A DNA stretch of 33,378 nt from Fibrobacter sp. (GTDB taxonomy: Bacteria > Fibrobacterota > Fibrobacteria > Fibrobacterales > Fibrobacteraceae): the NCBI GenBank assembly GCA_024398965.1, contig JAKSIF010000029.1, positions 1 to 33,378 on the forward strand, given 5' to 3'. The notes beneath the pieces are model-generated. The model ran no database searches, was not told the DNA's origin, and saw only the letters and a list, made by a program, of their open reading frames with translations. Positions 6,111-14,902 of the stretch are shown here, one piece after another. Positions within the stretch are counted from its first letter, which is position 1, and every line of letters begins with the position of its first letter. Position numbers and translations under genes: made by a program.

Positions 6111-8963
6111 GTGAAAACATCCCTCTGCAGACAGATTGCTTTTGTTGTGTCAACGGTTTTATTGACGCTGCTTTTGGGCTGTTCCGATGAAGGAAGCAGC
6201 TCTGCTGTGGAGGAAGAATCCTCGTCAAGCCAGGAGTTCTTGGATTCCAGTTCATCGTCAGAGAAACTTGATTCCTCGTCGTCAATCGGTTCCTCTGGGG
6301 AAGAGGTGTCCTCAAGCGAAGTCTCTTTGGATTCCTTGACTGGAATGGCCAAGGTTTTTGCTTCCGGCAAAAAGACATACCTAGGAACGGACGAGGAAAG
6401 CGCCAAGGCCTCGGACCGCCCGAAAATGGCGGTTACTTTCGACTATGATTTCTACATGGGTGTCCATGAGGTTACCTGCGGGGAATTCAACAAGCTGATG
6501 AAGAAGGAAACAGGCTTGCAGGATGAATGTGACAATGATTCTCTGCCGGTATCCAATGTTTCCTATTATGATGCTGTCCTTTATGCCAACGCCCGTAGTA
6601 AACAGGAAGGCCTTGATACCGCCTACACTTACACATCGGCAACCTTTGATGAAAAACATAATTGCACGGGACTTGGAAAACTGAATTTCTTGAATTCGGT
6701 AGAAGGTTTCCGCTTGCCCTCTGAAGCGGAATGGGTTTTTGTTGCGGGCCAGGAATGGAACGTATCCAATAGCTGGAATAACGGAAATTCTGACTATGAG
6801 CGACACAAGGTCTGTTCAAAAAAATCCGGAGGCCAGTCTTTCTGTGACTTTGCAGGAAACGTGATGGAATGGGTGAATGACTGGAAGGGTAGCTTACAGG
6901 ATACATCTGTACAGAACTACATGGGTGCTCCGGATGGCGGCTCCTTTGGGGAACGCGTGGTAAAAGGCGGTAGCTTCAGGAATGACATTTCCTCCATCAA
7001 TCTGTTTAGCCGTGGTGATGTCTACACGGTAACATCTGCAACCAAGGCTGGTTATGTTGGTTTCCGTCTTGCTCTTGGCAAGGTAAAGAAGGCCAGCTGG
7101 ATGGATGGTAAAGGTAACGCAAGCACTAGCCGCACGCTTGTCAAGACGTCTGTGTCTGAAATGTCGTCTATGCTCGGAACCTATCATTCTAAGCTGGCCT
7201 TTAGAAATGACCTGACTGGGAATATCTCCTTTGTGGATTTTGCAGGAGGCAATCTTTCGGTAATTGAAATTCGAGATACCCTTGATTGCTATCATCCGGA
7301 GATTTCTCCAGATGGCAAGTGGGTTGCCTTTAGTACCAAGTATGAAGGCGAAAGCGGTCAGTCATCGCTATATGTAAGACATTTGGATTCCGCAGGAACA
7401 AACAGGGTGGGCCTTGATGTAGCAAGCGCCGCTATTCCTCGCTGGCGTGTATTGAATAATGGGGATACCGTTGTTGTATATGTTTCAGATGCCGGTAGCA
7501 ATAAGGTGGAGGTATCCTTCAAGGAAAAGTCCACGTGGCTGGTAACCTTTGCCAACGGTAAATTTGGAACGCCTCAAAAAATTCTGGATGGTAGTTTCCA
7601 TGGAGGCATTTCCAACGATAAGAAGTTTGCTGTAACAGGCTCGCCTCTTCTCCGAATCAGTCGTGAGGGAAAGGATTCAATACTGTATGATGGTGAACAG
7701 GCTTGTAATGTGTCCTTGGCGCCTTTTTCCAAGAAAACCTTGTTCCTTGATTTCGGTGGAAAACCGGGAAGGTCCTTTGTTGGTGAAAAATATGGTGTGC
7801 ATCAGCGGTTGTTTATTGCGGATAGCAACGGAAAACTGATTCAAAGCGTTGGGTCTCCGCGAGGCTTTAGCTTTGATCATAGTGAATGGATCGTGGGGTA
7901 TGAAAACGACAACTTTGCGGTGGTGTCCTTGTCTAACGTGAATGGCGCCCATTCTAAGATTGCATTGGTAAACTTGGCTGACAGTAGCATAGTGGAACTT
8001 GTGGATGGCGATGAACTATGGCACCCCAGCTTATGGGCGGAAAATCATAGCGATATAGAAGATGACGAAAAACTTGAGTTTGACCCGGATAGCGCTGGCG
8101 CCTATTTTAGGGAAGGTGGAGAATGGTTCCATGAGGTACTTCGTGCTAAAATGGGAATGTTCTGGGAATACAAGGATTCCATCGAAATTCTGGCTGTAGG
8201 AAGTTCCCGTATGGAAGACGGCCTTGTTTCCCGTGAGATAACTTCGGGTTTTTGCCTGAATATGGGGCATCCTGCAAATGACATGAATGCCTCTGTGTAT
8301 GTAACGCGTAATTATGGATTTAATCACCTGTCCAAGATAAAGGCTGTAGTGATTTCGCTGGATTTTGATCTATGGCAGAATTTAACAGGTTATACAGAGC
8401 TTGTCTTTGGAGGTATGCCTGGATACAATTATGATTCCAATCATGGTTTCTGGAAAGATGGTTTGCCCAAGGGCTTTGTCAAGGCGGTGTCGAATGCCTA
8501 TCCTGCATCTCCCAGCACAATGGAAATATATGCAAGTTCCCTAGGGTATAAAAGGAATGGAGCGGAATCCTGGGGGACTCCCTTGGTTGAAATGGATTCC
8601 TCCTGGGCGGAAAAGGATCCTGTCCTTATTGAATGGCAGTTTATTTTGCTGGAGGATTTCTTAAGGGCTGCTGCAGAACGGAATGTCATTGTAGTGGGTG
8701 TTGTGTTCCCGCAGAATCCGGAGTATGCAAGTACCGGCTCGTGGGGGCGCTATGGACCGACCCGCTCAACAGTTGTTCATGTTATGGAAAGGCTTGACGC
8801 CTTGACTGGCAAATACGGTAATTTTGCTGTTTTGGATGAAAATGAGATGGGAGCCCATGATTATGATGAAACCATGGCCCTCAATACGGATCATCTGTCT
8901 TATGAGGGGGCCACAAGGCTCACTGCCAAGGTGGATTCCCTGTTGCATAAATTGCTGGATTAG
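6111..8963 (+). CDS. Fibrobacter paralogous lipoprotein, copy 1: FGE-like + beta-propeller + SGNH-like
   Basis: 950 residues. The lipoprotein signal has its lipobox at Leu-Leu-Gly-Cys (Cys24), followed by Ser-Asp-Glu and a long Ser/Glu linker to residue 76. An FGE-sulfatase-type domain runs from about 80 to 323: Arg-Leu-Pro-Ser-Glu-Ala-Glu-Trp (201-208), Asp-Phe-Ala-Gly-Asn-Val-Met-Glu-Trp (246-254), Lys-Gly-Gly-Ser-Phe (285-289), Gly-Phe-Arg-Leu (317-320). The catalytic Cys pair of true FGE is absent. A TolB/PD40-like propeller spans about 360-645 (His-Pro-Glu-Ile-Ser-Pro-Asp-Gly at 395-402). The SGNH-like region is 690-950: Gly-Ser-Ser at 697-699, Asp927-His928. The GTG at 6111 is the only start giving a full signal peptide and has no clear ribosome site. 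Unlike the other copies it is separated from the array by three genes and has the longest Ser linker. Function unknown; I recall the family as TIGR02171. Confidence 0.88.
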   Translation: MKTSLCRQIAFVVSTVLLTLLLGCSDEGSSSAVEEESSSSQEFLDSSSSSEKLDSSSSIGSSGEEVSSSEVSLDSLTGMAKVFASGKKTYLGTDEESAKASDRPKMAVTFDYDFYMGVHEVTCGEFNKLMKKETGLQDECDNDSLPVSNVSYYDAVLYANARSKQEGLDTAYTYTSATFDEKHNCTGLGKLNFLNSVEGFRLPSEAEWVFVAGQEWNVSNSWNNGNSDYERHKVCSKKSGGQSFCDFAGNVMEWVNDWKGSLQDTSVQNYMGAPDGGSFGERVVKGGSFRNDISSINLFSRGDVYTVTSATKAGYVGFRLALGKVKKASWMDGKGNASTSRTLVKTSVSEMSSMLGTYHSKLAFRNDLTGNISFVDFAGGNLSVIEIRDTLDCYHPEISPDGKWVAFSTKYEGESGQSSLYVRHLDSAGTNRVGLDVASAAIPRWRVLNNGDTVVVYVSDAGSNKVEVSFKEKSTWLVTFANGKFGTPQKILDGSFHGGISNDKKFAVTGSPLLRISREGKDSILYDGEQACNVSLAPFSKKTLFLDFGGKPGRSFVGEKYGVHQRLFIADSNGKLIQSVGSPRGFSFDHSEWIVGYENDNFAVVSLSNVNGAHSKIALVNLADSSIVELVDGDELWHPSLWAENHSDIEDDEKLEFDPDSAGAYFREGGEWFHEVLRAKMGMFWEYKDSIEILAVGSSRMEDGLVSREITSGFCLNMGHPANDMNASVYVTRNYGFNHLSKIKAVVISLDFDLWQNLTGYTELVFGGMPGYNYDSNHGFWKDGLPKGFVKAVSNAYPASPSTMEIYASSLGYKRNGAESWGTPLVEMDSSWAEKDPVLIEWQFILLEDFLRAAAERNVIVVGVVFPQNPEYASTGSWGRYGPTRSTVVHVMERLDALTGKYGNFAVLDENEMGAHDYDETMALNTDHLSYEGATRLTAKVDSLLHKLLD

Positions 8964-9151
8964 TATTTTTCGGGCTTCATGACGATGAGGATTGCATCAA
9001 TGACGATGCCCACGCCACAAAGGCCGCCTGTGCAGAGCCAAAGAATGCCTGTCCAGATTTTGCCCTCGTAAAAGCGATGAATGCCAAGGTATCCAAGAAG
9101 GATACAAAGGGCCAAAGCGATCCATTTATTGTGTTCACCAACTGCAGGCAT
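8960..9151 (-). CDS. TM2 domain membrane protein
   Basis: A 63-residue protein matching the TM2 domain (PF05154): a first helix with Leu-Gly-Tyr-Leu-Gly-Ile-His-Arg-Phe-Tyr, a turn with Gly-Lys-Ile-Trp-Thr-Gly, and a second helix with Gly-Gly-Leu-Cys-Gly-Val-Gly that ends in an Asp-containing segment. Two-helix inner-membrane proteins of this kind are common and poorly understood. The ribosome site is the strongest in the window: AAAGGAGG at 9157-9164, five bases before the ATG. Its stop (TAA, plus-strand 8960-8962) overlaps the TAG of copy 1 (8961-8963), so the two convergent genes share 4 nt with no terminator between them. It is too small to say more. Confidence 0.85.
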   Translation of the reverse strand: MPAVGEHNKWIALALCILLGYLGIHRFYEGKIWTGILWLCTGGLCGVGIVIDAILIVMKPEKY

Positions 9152-9257
9152 AGACGCCTCCTTTATTCTACAATATAAAAAGTTTGCGTTTGTGAAACAC
9201 TTTGTTTAGCCTTTTTTGTTACCGGGAAATAGAAGTTTTTATATTCTTGTGGTGAAT

Positions 9258-11255
9258 ATGAAAAAGTTTAAGGCGAATTATTTTAAGATTGGATCGGCTT
9301 TTGCCGCATCAGTCCTTTCCCTTGGTTTATTGGCTTGTGCCGGTAGCAGTAATAGTGAGAATTCGGGGGCTGTTCCTCCGGCTGTCGCGGAAATGCGTGC
9401 TGCAAACGCAGTTCCCGCGGATATGCCTCGGTATGAGGCACCGTCTGCCCCGGTGACCATTTTTGAATTGAAGGCCGTTGATAAGAATAAGCAGGTCCGT
9501 GTGGTGGATAAGCCGACACTTGCCGCCCTGGATTTTGCAGCCTATTATTTCAACCCCATACGCATGGCGGGCAAGGATGAAACTCCGGAAAATTATGCCG
9601 GGAAAATGAAGGATGCTAAACTTGCTCAGTATCCTTTCGCCATGCTGGATTCCTTGACGGAATATGAACCCAAGGCTGTCGCGAGATTGCATCCCGTGGC
9701 ATGGGAACCCTTCTCAAAGGTTCTTTATGCTCAGACGGGGTCAGATTCTTTGGCGACTTTGATCAATAGCGTAGAGGCAGTAAAGTGGGATGAACCGGAG
9801 GTGTTCCGCAGTTTCCAAAATGTAACCCGTTTGTGGGGCGTTCCGTCCAGCAATCCCAAAGCCGGTTCTAATGCTATTGACTGGTGGGTGGAAGTTCTTC
9901 CTGCGCAATGGACTGGTCGCAATGTCTTTTACGGAAAGCTTCGATTGACATCAACCGGAGAAACCGCAGAAATATTGAATTTCTACTTGACGGGGGAGAT
10001 GAACTTGGATGAAGCCCAGAACTGGGCTAGGACACTATCCTCATACTGGTATCCTACTTTGAACACGGACTTGGAGCCCCATACAGCGGGAGCCCCCTGG
10101 GAAGGTAACAAGCCTTTTGCTGTGATGCGTGGAAATCCCATGGGCGAACCAATGTGGATTGCGTTCGAGGTTCCTGAGTTCCGAATGAGCGAGGAGGCCT
10201 TGAGAGCCAAGGCTGTGGCGGATTCCCTTGCCGCCAATGGCGAGGTTGTTCCTGTGGATCGTCATCTTGATACAAGTTCCACCTTCCGCCTGGAAACGTT
10301 GAAATCGCTGGAGGGATCTTGCCCGTCCAATGACGCTACGGTAAAGTTCCAGAAGGAGTTGGCCACACGCATGGCTAAGCTTCCAAAGGAACAGAATGCC
10401 TGGTCTGAAAATGGAATGCTTTGGTTCCGCCGTAATGCCAACTACCTGCTGGCAGACAAGATCAGCGGTCAGGACAGCCTTCATAATCCGCTGCCCCGCA
10501 TGCTGGAACTGAAGCAGTATCTGGATTCTATCGGAGTGCAGCTGCTTGTGGTTCCTGTTCCTGTGAAGGAAGAAATCTATGCGGAAAAAATGGTGCCGGG
10601 AACAGCTTCTGACTTGTGCGTAGCTACTGCCGGGCATGAATTCGTCCGTGAAATGCTTGCCGCGGGAATTGATGTGCTGGATGTATATCCGGCGCTGATG
10701 GCTGCCAAGGCAGGCGATGAAGGAACTCGTTACAGCTACCAGCGTTACGATACCCACTGGGCGTTGCCTGGCATGCTTGCTGCCATGGAACAGCTGGCCA
10801 GCCGCGTGACGCAGTATTCCTGGTATGAGGAGTCCGGAGCACAGCCCGGTAGCCTGAACCTTCAGGAAACGAAGACTCTGCGTGAAGGCGACCTGGTTGC
10901 CCATTTGCCGGATGCTGAAAAGTCGAAGTATCCTGCGGATACCCTCGATGTGATGAAGGTTTACAAGGGTACCGAAGCCTACAAGGGTGGCAAGAATGCT
11001 CCGATCCTCCTGATGGGTGATTCCTTTACAGGCGTGTTTGAAAGCGTTGACCAGAAAAGCGGTGGCCCTGGCTCCTTGCTGGCTTATGCTACAGGCCTTG
11101 ACGTACAGGTTGTTACTAGCTGGGGCGGCGGCCCTGGCGTTCGCAGCCGTATGATGAAGATGAAAAAGGACATGCAGAGCAAGCGCCTGGTTATCTATAT
11201 GATGACCGCAAGAGATTTCTGGCAGTCTCCCATGGAATGGGATGCTCTTCGCTAG
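9258..11255 (+). CDS. AlgJ/AlgX-like SGNH lipoprotein (putative polysaccharide O-acetylation factor)
   Basis: 665 residues with a lipoprotein signal (Leu-Leu-Ala-Cys, Cys27) and a Ser/Asn-rich linker. The N-terminal ~330 residues match nothing I recognise. The C-terminal half resembles the AlgJ/AlgX SGNH fold: Val-Pro-Val-Pro-Val-Lys-Glu-Glu-Ile-Tyr strand, Tyr-Asp-Thr-His-Trp (Asp498, His500) and later Leu-Met-Gly-Asp-Ser-Phe (Ser589). The order Asp-His then Ser is that of AlgJ and AlgX, which pass acetyl groups to alginate in the periplasm. No membrane acetyl donor (AlgI-type MBOAT) is in the window, so a partner would lie elsewhere. The frame extends to a TTG at 9216, but the ATG at 9258 begins the signal peptide. 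It is the first gene of the long plus-strand gene run, 30 nt before the transglutaminase-like gene. The substrate is unknown. Confidence 0.75.
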   Translation: MKKFKANYFKIGSAFAASVLSLGLLACAGSSNSENSGAVPPAVAEMRAANAVPADMPRYEAPSAPVTIFELKAVDKNKQVRVVDKPTLAALDFAAYYFNPIRMAGKDETPENYAGKMKDAKLAQYPFAMLDSLTEYEPKAVARLHPVAWEPFSKVLYAQTGSDSLATLINSVEAVKWDEPEVFRSFQNVTRLWGVPSSNPKAGSNAIDWWVEVLPAQWTGRNVFYGKLRLTSTGETAEILNFYLTGEMNLDEAQNWARTLSSYWYPTLNTDLEPHTAGAPWEGNKPFAVMRGNPMGEPMWIAFEVPEFRMSEEALRAKAVADSLAANGEVVPVDRHLDTSSTFRLETLKSLEGSCPSNDATVKFQKELATRMAKLPKEQNAWSENGMLWFRRNANYLLADKISGQDSLHNPLPRMLELKQYLDSIGVQLLVVPVPVKEEIYAEKMVPGTASDLCVATAGHEFVREMLAAGIDVLDVYPALMAAKAGDEGTRYSYQRYDTHWALPGMLAAMEQLASRVTQYSWYEESGAQPGSLNLQETKTLREGDLVAHLPDAEKSKYPADTLDVMKVYKGTEAYKGGKNAPILLMGDSFTGVFESVDQKSGGPGSLLAYATGLDVQVVTSWGGGPGVRSRMMKMKKDMQSKRLVIYMMTARDFWQSPMEWDALR

Positions 11256-11285
11256 ATTATGGCTTGAGGCTTCTCCACTTACAAA

Positions 11286-12020
11286 ATGAAACTGTTGAAA
11301 AAGCTTGTTCCCGTAGTATTGTTCCTCATGGCAGTGGGGGCGCTGTATGCCTTATGGGGTGGCTTTGGTGGCAAGGTCAGTTATCGTGACATGGCCTGTG
11401 GTTTTGAGGAACGTCCCTTGAATTGCCTTGATTCCATTGACGAATGGAATAGGGGACTTGTCTTTTATGATTCTACGTTGTCTGTAACAAATGATACTTT
11501 GGGGGCGTTGAAGTCTCTTTTATGGGAATTCTGGAATATTGAATTTGCTGGCGCAGGGGAGGCCGCCGTTTCGCGGGAATCCATTTTACCCTTGCAGGTC
11601 TTGCAAACGAAAAAGTCTGGCTGCATGGGGCTTTCCTGGCTTGCCATGATGGTTGCTGAATCTCGAGGCATTGCCCTAAATACAGTTCTACTTCCGGGAC
11701 ATGTATTTTTACGGTATGGCGGCAATGGTGATTCGAAAGAATCCATAAATTTGGAACCCAATCGTCGGGGACATTCTTACAAAGATGAGGAATACCGCCA
11801 AAAGTACGAAAATGGTCCTTGGACCGGGATGGAATTTAAGCCTTTGACTTCTGCACAATTTATGGGCTTGGCTGCCTTTGACATAGGAAATCTGTACTTG
11901 GATTCTGACGTTCGAAAGGCCTTGACCTGGTATCGTGTTGCCGAGGATTTCTTTCCTGAATATCCGGGGATTTCTACCAACCAGAAGATTGCGAAAAGTC
12001 GTTTGCCAGATCGTTTGTAA
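11286..12020 (+). CDS. Transglutaminase-like (SirB1-type) membrane-anchored protein
   Basis: 244 residues. An N-terminal hydrophobic helix (about 7-24) acts as anchor or signal. A transglutaminase-like core of the Transglut_core2/SirB1 kind follows: Ser-Gly-Cys-Met-Gly-Leu-Ser (Cys113), Leu-Pro-Gly-His-Val-Phe-Leu-Arg-Tyr (His139), and Ile-Asn-Leu-Glu-Pro-Asn (Asn155/Glu157), giving a plausible Cys-His-Asn/Glu triad. The last 50 residues look like one or two TPR helices (Ala-Leu-Thr-Trp-Tyr-Arg-Val-Ala-Glu), as in SirB1-type proteins. The family fold supports protease, amidase or crosslinking activity on proteins or peptides, but many members have no known substrate. The ATG at 11286 has no strong ribosome site. 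It sits between the AlgX-like gene and copy 2, which suggests work in the same envelope process. Confidence 0.75.
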   Translation: MKLLKKLVPVVLFLMAVGALYALWGGFGGKVSYRDMACGFEERPLNCLDSIDEWNRGLVFYDSTLSVTNDTLGALKSLLWEFWNIEFAGAGEAAVSRESILPLQVLQTKKSGCMGLSWLAMMVAESRGIALNTVLLPGHVFLRYGGNGDSKESINLEPNRRGHSYKDEEYRQKYENGPWTGMEFKPLTSAQFMGLAAFDIGNLYLDSDVRKALTWYRVAEDFFPEYPGISTNQKIAKSRLPDRL

Positions 12021-12065
12021 TGGCCTTGAATGCTGAATAATTCTATCTTTTGAAAGAGTGTTCAG

Positions 12066-12071
12066 TAGGAG
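12066..12071 (+). promoter_or_regulatory. Ribosome binding site deciding a TTG start
   Basis: TAGGAG lies five bases before the TTG at 12077. The upstream TTG at 12050 in the same frame has no such site and would add nine residues with no role in the signal peptide. I therefore start copy 2 at 12077. Confidence 0.6.
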
Positions 12072-12076
12072 AAAAA

Positions 12077-14899
12077 TTGGGCTATTCCTGTTTAAAAAAA
12101 TCGCTTGCCGTAAGTGTTTTTTTTGCATTCTTGACGGCATGTGGAGACGATAAAAGTTCTTCTTCAAATGGAGAAGAACTTTACAGTTCGTCTGCTCTTA
12201 CTGAAGATACAAAGTCGTCTTCATCTAGGGAACTTGATTCCGTAGAAATGATTCCAGGATTTGCTTTTGTAGAATCGCAGGGCAAGAGTGTAAAGCTAGG
12301 AACATTCAATGAAAATGCCAAAGCCATTGAACGCCCCCAGATGCAGGTGGATTTTAGTTACGATTTTTATCTAGGTGTTCATGAGGTGTCTTGCGGAGAG
12401 TACCGGGATCTATCCCAGGCAGAAAACGTGGACGGTTGTGAAAACGATTCTCTTCCTGTAACGAACATTTCTTTTTATGATGCGGTTCTCTTTGCCAATG
12501 CCTATAGCAAAAAGCTCAAACTTGATACCGTGTATTCCTACACTTCTGCGAAGTATGATCAGGAGGGGCATTGTACCTCGTTAGAAGATTTCTCTTTCCG
12601 TAATGAGGCTATAGGCGTTCGCTTGCCTACGGAAGCCGAATGGACCTATGTTGCCCAGGGCCATTGGAATCCCTCCGATGGATGGACTTTGGAAAACTCA
12701 AAGAATGTACGACACAAGATATGTACTGCACAGGATGTGTCTGACTCGTCAAATGTTTTCTGCGACATGGCCGGCAATGTAATGGAGTGGATGAATGATT
12801 GGTTAGGCTCCTTTAAGGAAACCTCGGTTACCAATTATGCAGGAGCTCCGGATGGAGGCAACCTTGGTCAAAGAGTTGTAAAGGGAGGAAGTTTCCGCAA
12901 TCCTTCGGATGCGATTAATCTATTCAATCGTGGAGATGTTTATGCGGTTGTATCGTCCTCTAGGGCTGATTATGTGGGCTTTCGTTTGGCCATAGGTGCA
13001 ATTCCCGATGCTGTTTGGATTGGGGCCGATGGCCAGGCTGTTAACTACAGAATTACTCCTGTAGCAAGTGGTTCGGAGGTAAAGAACCTGACGAAGGCTT
13101 ATTCTGCAAAGTTAGCCTTTCGTAATGATGTTACCGGAAATTTGGCTTTTATAGATTATCAGGACGGGACTCCTACTGTTATTGAAATCAGGGATACCAT
13201 TGATTCCTACCATCCGGAAATTTCGCCGGATGGCCGTTATGTCGCATTCTGTACAGGGCTAGAAGGCGTTGGGACCAGTTCAAAAATTTACGTAAGACAC
13301 CTGGATGAAAAGGGTAGCGGCTTAATTGTTCTTGATGTGAAAGGTGCCGCGATACCTCGTTGGCGGATTACAGAAAAAGGCGATACGGTCATAGTCTTTG
13401 TGTCAAGTGCAGGGAATAATGAAAATGAGAGTTCCTTCCTGGAACAGTCCACTTGGATGGTTTCTTTTGAAGGGGGTAAATTCGGATCGCCTCAAAAGCT
13501 GTTCGAGGGGGCTTATCACGGGGGCGTTGACCTGGAACGGAATATTGCAGTAACGGGGGCTCGTCGCTTGCGTGCCTATAGAAATGGCTCTCATGAGGTT
13601 TGGTATAATGGGGAACAGGCATGCAATGTTTCTTTATCCCAAGATGGCTTGAACCAAACCTTGTTCCTTGATTTTGCGGGAAAGACGGGCCGAGACTTTG
13701 TAGGGAAATCCTACCGAACGCACGAACGCTTGTTTATTGCGGATAGCACAGGAAAATTGGTGCAGTCGATTTCTGCACCTTCAGCCTTGACTTTTGATCA
13801 TTCTGAGTGGGTTTCTCGCGGAGATAATGCTGTAGCGACCTTGGTCAATTCTGAAGGCGCTCACGAACGGATTGTTCTGGTGAATTCTGAGAATGGTTCC
13901 ATTACAACTCTTGTTCTGGGTGATGAATTGTGGCATCCCAATCTTTGGGTGGAACCGATTGATACCGTTGCAGAACATGCTGCCGCATTCCGGGATAGCG
14001 CAGGTGTCTATTATTCAAGTATTTCAGCTAGCCATCATCTTTCTTATAGGATGGAGATGCTGTGGAGAATGGCAGATATGCTTGAAATAGTTGGCCTTGG
14101 AAATTCCCACATGGCTGCAAGTTTTTGTGCGTCAAGAATGAAAATGCAATCCTTGAATGCGGCAACCATGCCAAGCGATATGCATGTGAATTTATTCCTT
14201 TTCAAGAATTATCTAGTTCGCTTTTGCCCCAAGCTGAAATATGTGATTCTAGGATTGGACTTTGATTTGTGGGATGCTAAGGACGCAAACCGAGATATTG
14301 ACTTGAACATTGGAGACGCTCCTGGATTTGCCTATGACGCAAATCATGGCTACTGGTCAGAAGGGGTTTCTGAGGAATTCCTTGAAAAAGTCAAGACTTC
14401 CGTGGTGAAGGATGGAATCTACAATAGCATTCAGTCATCAAAGGGTTTTGTCCATCAAAATTACTACATAGGCTGGTCTGTAGGCGACGATCATTCTGTG
14501 GAAATTCTCAGTGATTCCACATGGAGCGATGATCCCTTAACTTACGAAGATGATTTGGCTGCACTGGATGAATTTATCCAGATTGCCAAGGAACATCACA
14601 TTACTGTAATTGGCTCGGTGACTCCAATCAGCCCCTATTATCAAAATACGGGAGCCTATAGTCGACATGGAATGAGAAGATCCTGCGCCTATAAGATTTA
14701 TGATCGTATCAAGGTCCAGGCAGATTCCACAGAAAACTTTATTCTGTTTGATGAAAACCATTTTGGAAACCATGATTACGGGGATGACCTGTCCCATGAT
14801 TATGATCACTTGAATACGATGGGCGCCGTGAAGTTTACGTCTCGTCTGGATTCACTAATTCAGACTTTGGAAGGCCGCATTTCTGCGGAAGAGAGGTGA
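12077..14899 (+). CDS. Fibrobacter paralogous lipoprotein, copy 2
   Basis: 940 residues from the TTG at 12077 (TAGGAG five bases upstream). Lipobox Leu-Thr-Ala-Cys (Cys22), then Gly-Asp-Asp and a Ser-rich linker to about residue 55. The FGE-like domain has Arg-Leu-Pro-Thr-Glu-Ala-Glu-Trp near 182 and Cys-Asp-Met-Ala-Gly-Asn-Val-Met-Glu-Trp near 229, and no catalytic Cys pair. The propeller runs from about 345 to 625. The SGNH-like region is the odd one: the usual Gly-Ser-Ser-Arg is Gly-Asn-Ser-His (Ser677), and the end keeps Asp910-His911. A C-terminal tail past the last helix is longer than in the other copies. First of six contiguous paralogues, 56 nt after the transglutaminase-like gene; its stop overlaps the ribosome site of copy 3. 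Confidence 0.87.
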   Translation: MGYSCLKKSLAVSVFFAFLTACGDDKSSSSNGEELYSSSALTEDTKSSSSRELDSVEMIPGFAFVESQGKSVKLGTFNENAKAIERPQMQVDFSYDFYLGVHEVSCGEYRDLSQAENVDGCENDSLPVTNISFYDAVLFANAYSKKLKLDTVYSYTSAKYDQEGHCTSLEDFSFRNEAIGVRLPTEAEWTYVAQGHWNPSDGWTLENSKNVRHKICTAQDVSDSSNVFCDMAGNVMEWMNDWLGSFKETSVTNYAGAPDGGNLGQRVVKGGSFRNPSDAINLFNRGDVYAVVSSSRADYVGFRLAIGAIPDAVWIGADGQAVNYRITPVASGSEVKNLTKAYSAKLAFRNDVTGNLAFIDYQDGTPTVIEIRDTIDSYHPEISPDGRYVAFCTGLEGVGTSSKIYVRHLDEKGSGLIVLDVKGAAIPRWRITEKGDTVIVFVSSAGNNENESSFLEQSTWMVSFEGGKFGSPQKLFEGAYHGGVDLERNIAVTGARRLRAYRNGSHEVWYNGEQACNVSLSQDGLNQTLFLDFAGKTGRDFVGKSYRTHERLFIADSTGKLVQSISAPSALTFDHSEWVSRGDNAVATLVNSEGAHERIVLVNSENGSITTLVLGDELWHPNLWVEPIDTVAEHAAAFRDSAGVYYSSISASHHLSYRMEMLWRMADMLEIVGLGNSHMAASFCASRMKMQSLNAATMPSDMHVNLFLFKNYLVRFCPKLKYVILGLDFDLWDAKDANRDIDLNIGDAPGFAYDANHGYWSEGVSEEFLEKVKTSVVKDGIYNSIQSSKGFVHQNYYIGWSVGDDHSVEILSDSTWSDDPLTYEDDLAALDEFIQIAKEHHITVIGSVTPISPYYQNTGAYSRHGMRRSCAYKIYDRIKVQADSTENFILFDENHFGNHDYGDDLSHDYDHLNTMGAVKFTSRLDSLIQTLEGRISAEER

Positions 14900-14902
14900 C
14901 AT

